A DNA stretch of 64,000 bases from Methylobacillus sp. MM3 (lineage in GTDB: Bacteria; Pseudomonadota; Gammaproteobacteria; Burkholderiales; Methylophilaceae), in assembly GCF_001645185.1 (NCBI RefSeq), contig NZ_LXTQ01000001.1:124001-188000 (forward strand), written 5' to 3'. Positions 49,354-57,507 of the stretch are shown here, piece after piece. Positions within the stretch are counted from its first letter, which is position 1; each line of letters starts with the position of its first letter. The notes under the pieces are model-generated. The model searched no databases, had not been told where the DNA came from, and saw nothing but the letters and a program-made list of their open reading frames with translations. The position numbers and the translations under genes were made by a program.

Positions 49354-49962
49354 GTGACAGCTGGAAAATTCATTACCCTGGAGGGCGTGGATGGTGCGGG
49401 CAAAAGCACGCACATCCCCGCAATCGCCCGGCTGCTGCAAGCGCGCGGCAAGGAAGTGCTGCTGACCCGAGAGCCAGGAGGAACCCCTCTGGGCGAAAAG
49501 CTACGTGAATTGCTGCTGCACGAGAACATGCATCCTGAAACCGAGTCCATGCTGATGTTTGCCGCCCGGCGCGAGCACATCGAGCAGGTCATTCGTCCGG
49601 CGCTGGCGCGCGGTGTATATGTTGTTTCAGATCGATTTACCGATGCCAGTTTTGCCTATCAGTGCGGTGGGCGTGGCGTATCGACTGCCAAGATTGGGCA
49701 ACTCGAACAATGGGTGCAAGGCGATTTTCAGCCGGATCTCACGTTGCTGTTCGATGTACCGGTGGCCGTGAGTACCCAGCGCTTGGCAGGAGCGCGTAAC
49801 CCGGATCGTTTCGAGCAGGAAGGCGCAGATTTTTTCGAACGCATACGCAATGCCTACCTCGCACGGGCCGGGCAGTTTCCGCAAAGATTTCGCGTCATCG
49901 ACTCCGGAAAGCCCATACCTGAAATTCATTATGAACTTGAAGAAATTCTTTCAATAGTATGA
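49354..49962 (+). CDS. tmk: Thymidylate kinase
   Basis: A 202-residue kinase converting dTMP to dTDP. The P-loop is [11 protein letters not shown], followed by the DR/E motif [19 protein letters not shown] and [19 protein letters not shown]. It starts with GTG two bases after mltG and ends 4 bp before holB. Confidence 0.96.
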   Translation: MTAGKFITLEGVDGAGKSTHIPAIARLLQARGKEVLLTREPGGTPLGEKLRELLLHENMHPETESMLMFAARREHIEQVIRPALARGVYVVSDRFTDASFAYQCGGRGVSTAKIGQLEQWVQGDFQPDLTLLFDVPVAVSTQRLAGARNPDRFEQEGADFFERIRNAYLARAGQFPQRFRVIDSGKPIPEIHYELEEILSIV

Positions 49963-49966
49963 TTTT

Positions 49967-50983
49967 ATGATTATTTACCCATGGCATAACGAGCTCTGGC
50001 AGCAACTGATCGGCATGCGCAGCCGCATGCCGCATGCTGTGCTGCTGCAAGGTCGCATGGGTATCGGCAAGCTGGATTTTGCCCAGGCATTGGCAAGTGC
50101 CTTACTGTGCGACCGCCCATTGCCGGACGGTCATGCATGTGGCAATTGCGATAGCTGCAACTGGTACGCCCAGGGCAATCATCCGGATTTGCGAGTTCTC
50201 GAACCGGAAGAAAGTGCAACTAACGGCGCGGACGAAGAGGCGACTGAAGGCAAGTCTGCCAAAAAGTCGCAAATCATCTCGGTCGATCAGGTGCGCAATC
50301 TGGCGGAGTTTCTTGGTCTGTCCAGCCACCGCGCGGGTTTGCGCATCGTGCTGCTGCACCCAGCCGAAGCACTGAACGCAGCTTCGGCGAACGCCTTGCT
50401 CAAGATGCTGGAGGAGCCGCCGCCGGAGGTGCTTTTCGTGCTGGTAACGCATAATCCCCAGCGGCTCCTGCCGACGATACGCAGCCGCTGCAACAAGATC
50501 GACATGCCTTTTCCCGAGCGCAGACTGGCCGAAGAGTGGTTGGCCGGGCAGGGCATCCAGCATGCTGCGGAGCGGCTATCGTATGTCGGCGGAGCGCCAT
50601 TGCTGGCCCTCAAGGTCGAAGAGGGCGCGGAGAAGAGGCTGGCGGACTTGCATCGGGAGCTGCATCGCGGCGGTCGCATGGACCCATTCGCATCCGTAGC
50701 GCTGTGTATCAAGGAAGGTATTACCTATACGGTCGAGGCGTTGCAGAAATGGACGCACGATCTCCTCAGCGCTCACCTGACCGGCGAAATCCGATATCAC
50801 GCGCTACAGGCGGCATCTTTGCAAGAGTTGGCCAAAGGGGTAGACTTGCCCAAATTGCTGGATTTTCAGCGTCTTTTGAACGAGGCGCGCCGAAGCTCGC
50901 AGCATCCGCTCAACGCAGAGCTGCAAGTGGAAAGCCTGATGATTCAGTACACTCAATTGTTTGCGACACCCACTAAACCGTGA
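49967..50983 (+). CDS. holB: DNA polymerase III subunit delta'
   Basis: A 338-residue clamp-loader subunit. The degenerate P-loop LLQGRMGIGKLDFAQALA is followed by the zinc module CGNCDSC plus an upstream Cys, and SANALLKMLEEPPPEVLFVLVTHNPQRLLPTIRSRC, the SRC motif of clamp loaders. A charged insertion at about residues 82-104 (SATNGADEEATEGKSAKK) is longer than in E. coli. It overlaps pilZ by 4 bp (GTGA). Confidence 0.94.
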   Translation: MIIYPWHNELWQQLIGMRSRMPHAVLLQGRMGIGKLDFAQALASALLCDRPLPDGHACGNCDSCNWYAQGNHPDLRVLEPEESATNGADEEATEGKSAKKSQIISVDQVRNLAEFLGLSSHRAGLRIVLLHPAEALNAASANALLKMLEEPPPEVLFVLVTHNPQRLLPTIRSRCNKIDMPFPERRLAEEWLAGQGIQHAAERLSYVGGAPLLALKVEEGAEKRLADLHRELHRGGRMDPFASVALCIKEGITYTVEALQKWTHDLLSAHLTGEIRYHALQAASLQELAKGVDLPKLLDFQRLLNEARRSSQHPLNAELQVESLMIQYTQLFATPTKP

Positions 50984-51357
50984 GCGAAGATATTTCCGAC
51001 CAGAAACCTGCTGCAAGCGTCCCCAAGCCCGGGGTTCTTTCTCTTGCCATCAAGGAAAAAGCGGCGTTGTACGCTGCCTATATGCCGTTCATCAAGGGCG
51101 GCGGTCTGTTCATTCCAACCAACAAGACCTACAGGATGGGTGAGGAAGTCTTCATGCTGCTCAGCCTGCTCGATGATCCGAACAAGCTCAAGGTGGTGGG
51201 CAATGTGGCCTGGATTACCCCGGTTACACAGGGTGGACGCCCGCAGGGCATCGGTGTGCAATTCAACCCGCAGGACGGCGGTACCGAAGCGCGTAACAAG
51301 ATCGAAGCTTTGCTGGGTGGGGTGCTCAAGTCGTCGCGCCCGACCCACACCACGTAG
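50980..51357 (+). CDS. pilZ: PilZ-domain protein, type IV pilus class
   Basis: A 125-residue PilZ protein. The domain reads AAYMPFIKGGGLFIPT, then GEEVFMLLSLLDDPNKLKVVGNVAWITP and GIGVQF. It lacks the RxxxR and D/NxSxxG c-di-GMP contacts, as does the founding P. aeruginosa PilZ, which acts in pilus assembly without binding c-di-GMP. It starts with GTG overlapping the holB stop; the holB-pilZ-tatD order is conserved in pseudomonads and betaproteobacteria. Confidence 0.9.
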   Translation: MSEDISDQKPAASVPKPGVLSLAIKEKAALYAAYMPFIKGGGLFIPTNKTYRMGEEVFMLLSLLDDPNKLKVVGNVAWITPVTQGGRPQGIGVQFNPQDGGTEARNKIEALLGGVLKSSRPTHTT

Positions 51358-51392
51358 TTTCTCAACGTTTTTCTTTTAGTTCTTATCACATC

Positions 51393-52169
51393 ATGCTGGT
51401 GGATTCGCACTGTCATCTTAATTTTCCCGATCTTGCCGCCAATTTGCCGGCAGTGCTGCAAGCCATGCGCGATAACGGAGTCGGCCATGCCATGTGCATC
51501 GGCGTGACGCTGGAAAAATTCCCGCAAGTGCTGGCAATCGCCGAGGCGCACGAAAACATTTACGCCACGGTTGGCATCCATCCCGATAACGAGGATGTGG
51601 AAGAAGCCGACGTGGATCGGCTGGTCGCGCTGGCCAATCATCCCAAAGTGGTCGGCATCGGCGAAACCGGACTGGATTATTTCCGCCTTACCGGCGATCT
51701 TGAATGGCAGCGCGAACGCTTTCGCACACATATTCGCGCCGCCATCGCCAGCGGAAAGCCATTGGTGATTCATACCCGCAACGCCGCCGAAGATACCTTG
51801 CGCATCATGCGCGAGGAGGGGGCCGAGCGCATCGGCGGCGTGATGCATTGCTTTACCGAAAGTCAGGAAGTGGCCGAGCAGGCGATGGGGCTGGGCTTCT
51901 ATATTTCGCTTTCCGGCATCGTCACGTTCAAGAATGCCGGAGCGCTGAAGGAAGTGGCCCGGAACATTCCGCTGGACCGTATGCTGGTCGAGACCGATTC
52001 GCCTTATCTCGCGCCCATCCCTTATCGCGGCAAGACCAACCAGCCGGCTTACGTGCGTTATGTGGCCGAGCATGTCGCGGAGCTGCGCGGCATTACGCCG
52101 CAAGAAGTCGCTGAAGCAACTACCCGGAACTTTTTCCGTCTGTTCAAACAGGCAAAACCATGCAACTGA
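51393..52169 (+). CDS. ycfH: TatD-family metal-dependent hydrolase (YcfH)
   Basis: A 258-residue TIM-barrel hydrolase with metal ligands in VDSHCHLNF, GETGLDYF, KPLVIHTRNA, GVMHCFTE and VETDSPYLAP. TatD-type proteins act as 3'-5' exonucleases or D-aminoacyl-tRNA-type hydrolases; the exact substrate of the YcfH branch is unsettled. It overlaps the next gene by 10 bp. Confidence 0.92.
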   Translation: MLVDSHCHLNFPDLAANLPAVLQAMRDNGVGHAMCIGVTLEKFPQVLAIAEAHENIYATVGIHPDNEDVEEADVDRLVALANHPKVVGIGETGLDYFRLTGDLEWQRERFRTHIRAAIASGKPLVIHTRNAAEDTLRIMREEGAERIGGVMHCFTESQEVAEQAMGLGFYISLSGIVTFKNAGALKEVARNIPLDRMLVETDSPYLAPIPYRGKTNQPAYVRYVAEHVAELRGITPQEVAEATTRNFFRLFKQAKPCN

Positions 52170-52945
52170 CGGTGCTGGGCGTTGGTTCGAGCGCCGGTAC
52201 GCCGGTCATCGGCTGCGACTGCAAGACCTGTGTATCGACTGACCCCCGCAACAAACGCACGCGCTGTTCCTCCGCCATTACCTTGACCAGTGGTGAAGTC
52301 ATCCTGATCGATACCGGCCCTGACCTGCGGCAGCAGGCCTTGCGCGAGCAGCTGCGTCGTGTCGATGCGGTGCTTTATACCCATACGCATGCAGATCATT
52401 TGAATGGCATCGATGACCTGCGCAGCTTCTGTCAGTTGAACCGCCGCCAGATTCCGCTATATGGCAGCCTCGATCATATGGGTCATATCAGCGCGCGTTT
52501 CGGATATACCTTGCGCGAGCCGAGTGATTACTGGGATTTGCCGGTACTGAGCACCAATCAGGTCGATGCACCATTTGTGCTGTTCGGCCAGGAGATCATA
52601 CCGGTTCCGGCCAGGCACGGTCGAGCCATCGTGTACGGGTATCGCATTGGTAACATGGCTTACCTCACCGACGTTTCGGAAATCCCGGAGTCTTCGCTCG
52701 AATTGCTGACCGGCCTGGACGTATTGCTGCTCGATTGCCTGCGCTACAAACCGCATCACACGCATATCAATCTGGAGCAGAGTCTGGTTTACGCTGAGCG
52801 TATCGGAGCCCGGCAAACCTATCTGATCCATATGACACATGAACTCGAATACAACGAAGTCAGCCAGACGCTACCCTCGAACGTTCATGTTGGGTACGAC
52901 GGCTTGCAGCTGGACATCGCCGATGGCTGCAAGCTTGATGCATAA
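52160..52945 (+). CDS. Metallo-beta-lactamase-fold hydrolase, PhnP-like
   Basis: A 261-residue MBL-fold hydrolase of the PhnP/RNase Z-like group. It starts MQLTVLGVGSSAGTPVIGCDCKTC, has the metal motif THTHADHLNGIDDL, and ends with the HHTHINLEQSL and IHMTHELEY histidines. The CxCxxC near the N-terminus is typical of PhnP-type phosphodiesterases. Without phosphonate genes nearby, its substrate is open. It is translationally coupled to ycfH. Confidence 0.87.
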   Translation: MQLTVLGVGSSAGTPVIGCDCKTCVSTDPRNKRTRCSSAITLTSGEVILIDTGPDLRQQALREQLRRVDAVLYTHTHADHLNGIDDLRSFCQLNRRQIPLYGSLDHMGHISARFGYTLREPSDYWDLPVLSTNQVDAPFVLFGQEIIPVPARHGRAIVYGYRIGNMAYLTDVSEIPESSLELLTGLDVLLLDCLRYKPHHTHINLEQSLVYAERIGARQTYLIHMTHELEYNEVSQTLPSNVHVGYDGLQLDIADGCKLDA

Positions 52946-52984
52946 ATGCGATAATCACCCGCTTAGAAACGCAAAGGAATCCCG

Positions 52985-53356
52985 ATGACCATCAGTAAAT
53001 TGATTGCCGCCTGCCTGACCGCCACCATGCTGCTCGCAGCGCCGGCCTGGGCGGAAACCAAGTCCAAGGCCAAAACCTATGATGAAGAAACCTTCATTCG
53101 CCTGCTCAGCAACAAATCCAAGAAGCAGGTCACGGATATCATCGGCGAGCCGGCCCGCAAGCAGCTCTCGATCAAGCCGACCAATGCCGAAGGTGTAATC
53201 GGCCGTCCGCTGGACAAGTCGAGCAAGCCGGTCAATATCGAAATGTGGTACTACACCAATATCGTTCGCTACGATAACAAGCGTACTTACAAGACGACCG
53301 AGTTGACCTTCGTCAACGGCCGGTGCAGCAATATGGCGTTCTTCAATAACCAGTAA
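52985..53356 (+). CDS. Small exported protein, BamE/SmpA-like fold possible
   Basis: A 123-residue protein with a signal peptide (MTISKLIAACLTATMLLAAPAWA). The mature 100 residues contain KKQVTDIIGEPARKQL and MWYYTN, a pattern reminiscent of BamE-like proteins, in which a helix and GxP turn precede beta strands. No lipobox is present, so it is probably free in the periplasm. Family assignment is uncertain. Confidence 0.7.
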   Translation: MTISKLIAACLTATMLLAAPAWAETKSKAKTYDEETFIRLLSNKSKKQVTDIIGEPARKQLSIKPTNAEGVIGRPLDKSSKPVNIEMWYYTNIVRYDNKRTYKTTELTFVNGRCSNMAFFNNQ

Positions 53357-53379
53357 TACCGCCATACCAATCGCACATC

Positions 53380-53407
53380 AAAGGGGCTTCGGCCCCTTTT
53401 TATTTTT
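53380..53407 (+). terminator. Rho-independent terminator with TTCG loop
   Basis: AAAGGGGC / GCCCCTTT closes a TTCG tetraloop, followed by TTATTTTT. It ends the transcript of the small exported protein gene before the trehalose operon. Confidence 0.9.
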
Positions 53408-53524
53408 CTGCCTGGCACCCCCTGGAAAACTTTATTCCAGGCATGCGGTCTCGATATGTAGTCATCCTCGTCTGTCATACAAACAACCAATCAGATTGCG
53501 CACTGGTTTTTTCAGGGAGCACGC

Positions 53525-56500
53525 ATGTTTGAAGACGACCCCCTCTGGTACAAAGATGCCATCATCTACGAATTGCACGTCAAGGCGTTTTACGACAGCA
53601 ATAACGACGGTATAGGCGATTTTCGCGGACTGATCGACAAGCTCGATTACTTGCAGGATCTCGGCGTCAATACGCTGTGGCTGTTGCCGTTCTATCCTTC
53701 GCCGTTGCGCGATGACGGCTACGATATCTCCGACTACCGCAATATCCACCCCGATTACGGGAGCATGGCCGATTTCCGCCAGTTTGTGCGCGAAGCGCAT
53801 CATCGCGGGCTCAAGGTGATCACGGAACTGGTGATCAACCATACTTCAGACCAGCATCCCTGGTTTCAGGCCGCGCGCAATGCGCCGCCGAAGTCGATGA
53901 AGCGCAATTACTACGTATGGAGCGACGACAACAAGAAATTTCCCGAAACCCGCATCATTTTCACCGACAGCGAGAAATCCAACTGGGCATGGGACGATGT
54001 CGCCAAGGCCTATTACTGGCACCGTTTTTTTTCGCACCAGCCCGACCTCAACCACAATAATCCGCATGTGATGCAGGCCATGATGCGCGTGATGCGCTTC
54101 TGGTTCGATGCCGGCGTGGACGGCGTGCGCCTGGATGCGGTGCCTTATCTGTGCGTACGCGAGGGCACCAATAACGAAAACCTGCCGGAGACGCATGAAG
54201 TCATCAAATACATGCGCGCCGAGCTCGACAAGCATTACAAGAACCGCATGTTTCTCGCCGAGGCCAACCAGTGGCCCGAGGATGTGCGCGATTATTTCGG
54301 CAACGGCGACGAATGCCATATGGCATACCACTTCCCGCTGATGCCGCGCATGTACATGGCCATCGCGCAGGAAGACCGCCACCCCATCGTCGAGATCATG
54401 CAGCAGACACCGGATATTCCCGACAATTGCCAGTGGGCGATCTTTCTGCGCAACCACGACGAGCTGACGCTGGAAATGGTCACCGATAAAGAGCGTGACT
54501 ACATGTACCAGATGTATGTTACCGACATGCGCGCGCGGGTCAATGTCGGTATCCGGCGGCGGTTGGCGCCGCTGATGGATAATGATTACGACAAGATCCG
54601 GCTGATGAATAGCCTGCTTTTGTCGATGCCGGGCTCGCCCATCATTTATTACGGCGATGAGATCGGCATGGGGGATAACTATTATCTCGGCGACCGTAAT
54701 GGCGTGCGCACACCGATGCAATGGAGCCCGGACCGCAACGCCGGTTTTTCCCGCGCCGATCCGCAGCGGCTGTATCTATCGCCGATCATGGACGCGGTAT
54801 ACGGCCTTCAGGCGATCAACGTCGAGGCGCAGGTGCGCAACCCCTCGTCGCTGCTCAACTGGATGCGGCGCATGCTGGCGATACGCAAGAGCCACCAGGC
54901 GTTCGGACGCGGCTCCCTGGTGTTTCTGCGGCCCGGCAACCGCAAGATCATCGCCTATCTGCGCATATATGGCGACGAGGTCGTCATGTGCGTTGCCAAT
55001 CTGGCGCGGGCTCCGCAACCGCTTGAGCTCGATCTCGCGCTCTACAAGGGCCGCGTGCCGGTGGAAATGCTGGGCCGCACGGCATTTCCACCCATCGGCG
55101 AATTACCTTACATGCTGACTTTGCCCGGCCACGGTTTTTACTGGTTCCGTCTTGCCACGGACGAAGCCGGGCCGGATTGGTTGCAGGATCGCGTGGCGCA
55201 GGAGGAATTGCCCTTGCTCGTGCTGTTCGACGGCTGGCGAAGTTTCTTCCGCGACCGTGTCGTGCCGTGGCGAATTGCGATGTCGGAGCAATTGCGCGCC
55301 AAATTCGAGCAGGAAACGCTGCCTGAGTTCATCGTCTCCCAGCGCTGGAGCAACATCCCCGTCGAGCGCGCGACACTGATCGATTACACCGAATGGAGCC
55401 ATGAGGAAAACCAGCGTCTGCTGGCGATTTTCCGGCTGGATGATTCAGGCGATAACGGCTTGTACTTTTTGCCGCTGGCTCTCAACTGGGAGCGCGGTGA
55501 CGAAACCCTGCAGGCGATGCCGGCCACGACGATTGCACGCGTGCGCCATCAGGCGCGCGTTGGGGTCATCGCCGATGCTTTCTCCGATGCGTCGTTCTGC
55601 CGCGAGATCGTGCAGGCGCTAGGGCAGGGGCTGACGCTCTCCAGCGAACAGGGGAATATCCGCTTCATTCCATCCGAAGCTTTTGCGCGACTGGGCGAGC
55701 TCGATGTCTCAGCCTTGCCGGTGAAACCGCCGAAGGCACAAGGAGGCCATAGTACTGTCGCCATCGGCCAGACGCTTTTTCTGAAAGGCTATCGTCACCT
55801 GCATGCCGGGCTACGCCCGGCGATTGAACTGGGGCATTTCCTGACGCGGCGGGGCTTTCCGAATGTCGCACCTACGCTGGGTACCGTCGAATATGTCGAC
55901 CATCAGGGCAGCCAGACGGCGCTGTGCCTGCTGCAGACCTACGTGGAAAACCAGGGAGATTTCTGGGGGTACACGCTGGATTACCTGGCGCACTTTTTCG
56001 ACGAGTCGCGCGCTTCGAACAGTCTCAATACTGCGACGGAGATCGTCCATCACGCCTACTGGGTGTTGTTGCGCACGCTGGCCGAACGCACGGCCCAACT
56101 GCATCGCGCACTGATGGACGACAGCGATCAGGACTTTTCTCCGGAGCCCGTTTCGCAAGAGGATGTGGAACAGTGGAAAGCCTCCATCCTCGCGGAAGCC
56201 GCGCAGACGCTGGAACTTTTATCTGCGCGCCGCTCTAACCTGACGGGTACCGTACGCAAAGATGCGGATGCCTTGCTCGCGCATCGCAGGAAAATCGAAG
56301 ACCGGATCGTAAGCCATGCGACGACTCCGAATGCGGTCACCAAGATTCGCTGCCACGGCGATTATCACTTGCGCCAGGCACTGATCAACCAGAACGACTT
56401 TGTGATCACCGATCTGGAGGATGAGCCGGTCCGGCCGTTTGACGAGCGTCGGCGCAAGCAGCCGCCGATTCGGGATGTCGCCCATATGCTGCAATCGCTG

Positions 56501-56812
56501 CATGCTGTCGGAAATACGGCACTCACGGCAGCCAGTATCGAACGCCCGGACAGCACTGCGCAGCTCGAATCGCTTGCAGGTCTGTGGGTTGATGAGGCAA
56601 AGCGTGTTTTCCTCGCCGAATATCATGAAAAAACCAGAGACATGAATCTCTTGGGCGCGCCGGAAGATCTGCGGGGCCTGCTTGAGCTTTTTCGGATCGA
56701 AAGAGCTTTTCGTGAGTTGCGCAGCGATATCGAGTTGCATTCCGATGTTACGGGGGCGTCGGCGCGCAGCATCATGCAGCTTACCAACACAATCACGGGA
56801 GGAGAGAAATGA
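53525..56812 (+). CDS. treS: Trehalose synthase-maltokinase fusion (TreS-Mak)
   Basis: A 1095-residue two-domain protein. Residues ~1-540 are a GH13 trehalose synthase that interconverts maltose and trehalose: WYKDAIIYELHVKAFYD, nucleophile in DGVRLDAVPYL, acid/base Glu in LAEANQWPEDV, and RNHDEL. Residues ~590-1090 resemble the maltokinase that makes maltose 1-phosphate, with GGHSTVAIGQTLFLKGYR and the catalytic loop IRCHGDYHLRQAL, then VITDLEDEPVRPFDER. The GlgE partner that would use maltose 1-phosphate is not in the window. GGGAG precedes the ATG. The stop overlaps the next start by 4 bp. Confidence 0.93.
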   Translation: MFEDDPLWYKDAIIYELHVKAFYDSNNDGIGDFRGLIDKLDYLQDLGVNTLWLLPFYPSPLRDDGYDISDYRNIHPDYGSMADFRQFVREAHHRGLKVITELVINHTSDQHPWFQAARNAPPKSMKRNYYVWSDDNKKFPETRIIFTDSEKSNWAWDDVAKAYYWHRFFSHQPDLNHNNPHVMQAMMRVMRFWFDAGVDGVRLDAVPYLCVREGTNNENLPETHEVIKYMRAELDKHYKNRMFLAEANQWPEDVRDYFGNGDECHMAYHFPLMPRMYMAIAQEDRHPIVEIMQQTPDIPDNCQWAIFLRNHDELTLEMVTDKERDYMYQMYVTDMRARVNVGIRRRLAPLMDNDYDKIRLMNSLLLSMPGSPIIYYGDEIGMGDNYYLGDRNGVRTPMQWSPDRNAGFSRADPQRLYLSPIMDAVYGLQAINVEAQVRNPSSLLNWMRRMLAIRKSHQAFGRGSLVFLRPGNRKIIAYLRIYGDEVVMCVANLARAPQPLELDLALYKGRVPVEMLGRTAFPPIGELPYMLTLPGHGFYWFRLATDEAGPDWLQDRVAQEELPLLVLFDGWRSFFRDRVVPWRIAMSEQLRAKFEQETLPEFIVSQRWSNIPVERATLIDYTEWSHEENQRLLAIFRLDDSGDNGLYFLPLALNWERGDETLQAMPATTIARVRHQARVGVIADAFSDASFCREIVQALGQGLTLSSEQGNIRFIPSEAFARLGELDVSALPVKPPKAQGGHSTVAIGQTLFLKGYRHLHAGLRPAIELGHFLTRRGFPNVAPTLGTVEYVDHQGSQTALCLLQTYVENQGDFWGYTLDYLAHFFDESRASNSLNTATEIVHHAYWVLLRTLAERTAQLHRALMDDSDQDFSPEPVSQEDVEQWKASILAEAAQTLELLSARRSNLTGTVRKDADALLAHRRKIEDRIVSHATTPNAVTKIRCHGDYHLRQALINQNDFVITDLEDEPVRPFDERRRKQPPIRDVAHMLQSLHAVGNTALTAASIERPDSTAQLESLAGLWVDEAKRVFLAEYHEKTRDMNLLGAPEDLRGLLELFRIERAFRELRSDIELHSDVTGASARSIMQLTNTITGGEK

Positions 56813-57498
56813 ACCAGATCGATATCATGCTGGAACCCGTCAGGGCGGTGCTGTTGCAGTTTGGCGCGTTTCTGCCTAGATTGCTGCTCGCTGCCATCAT
56901 CCTGCTGATCGGCTGGATATTCGCCAAAGCGATCCGGCTGATCGTCATCAAGGCGCTGCGAGCCGTCAATTTCAATGTGTTGACCGAGCGTGCCGGTATC
57001 GACCGCTTCCTGCATCAAGGCGGCATCGGGACCGACATGGTCGGCATACTCGGAGCGCTGGTTTACTGGCTGGTGACGCTGGCCGTGTTGATGATCGCGT
57101 TCAACAGTCTGGGCCTGACGAATGTCACTGAATTGATCGGCCGCGTCGCGCTCTTTATCCCCAAGGTCATCGTCGCCGTACTGATACTGGCCTTCGGTGC
57201 GTATTTCGCCCGCTTTATCGACAACACCATCATCGCCTACGGCAAAAACGTGGGGCTGGAGGATGTCGAGTTTCTCGGGCGTTTTGCGCGCTATGCGGTG
57301 CTGATTTTCGTTGTGATGATCGCGCTGGAGCAGGTGGACGTTGCCTCCGAACTGGTGCGCCAAAGCTTTCTCATCATCCTCGCCGGCGTGGTATTCGCCC
57401 TGGCCCTGGCATTCGGCCTCGGCAGCCAGCATCGAATAGCCGAACTGCTGGAGAAATGGTGGCCTGCGCATCGGCCTGGACAGAAAAACAAGGAATGA
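56809..57498 (+). CDS. MscS-like (CmpX-type) mechanosensitive channel protein
   Basis: A 229-residue membrane protein with about five hydrophobic helices and repeated TM-helix motifs of the conserved MscS N-terminal type (LPRLLLAAIILLIGWIFAKAIRLIV; IPKVIVAVLILAFGAYFARFIDNTI). It lacks the cytoplasmic beta/alpha vestibule of full MscS, so whether it gates ions on its own is uncertain. The C-terminal helix contains FALALAFGLGSQHRIAELLE. Its ATG overlaps the treS stop by 4 bp and treZ follows 9 bp later, so it is a true member of the trehalose operon. Confidence 0.85.
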   Translation: MNQIDIMLEPVRAVLLQFGAFLPRLLLAAIILLIGWIFAKAIRLIVIKALRAVNFNVLTERAGIDRFLHQGGIGTDMVGILGALVYWLVTLAVLMIAFNSLGLTNVTELIGRVALFIPKVIVAVLILAFGAYFARFIDNTIIAYGKNVGLEDVEFLGRFARYAVLIFVVMIALEQVDVASELVRQSFLIILAGVVFALALAFGLGSQHRIAELLEKWWPAHRPGQKNKE

Positions 57499-57507
57499 AT
57501 ACACGAC

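Noticed and set aside
53425-53460. Sigma-E-like promoter (GAAAACTT, 16 bp, TCTCGA) before treS
   Set aside because: Both boxes deviate from the consensus and the region is AT/GC mixed; not enough to call a promoter.
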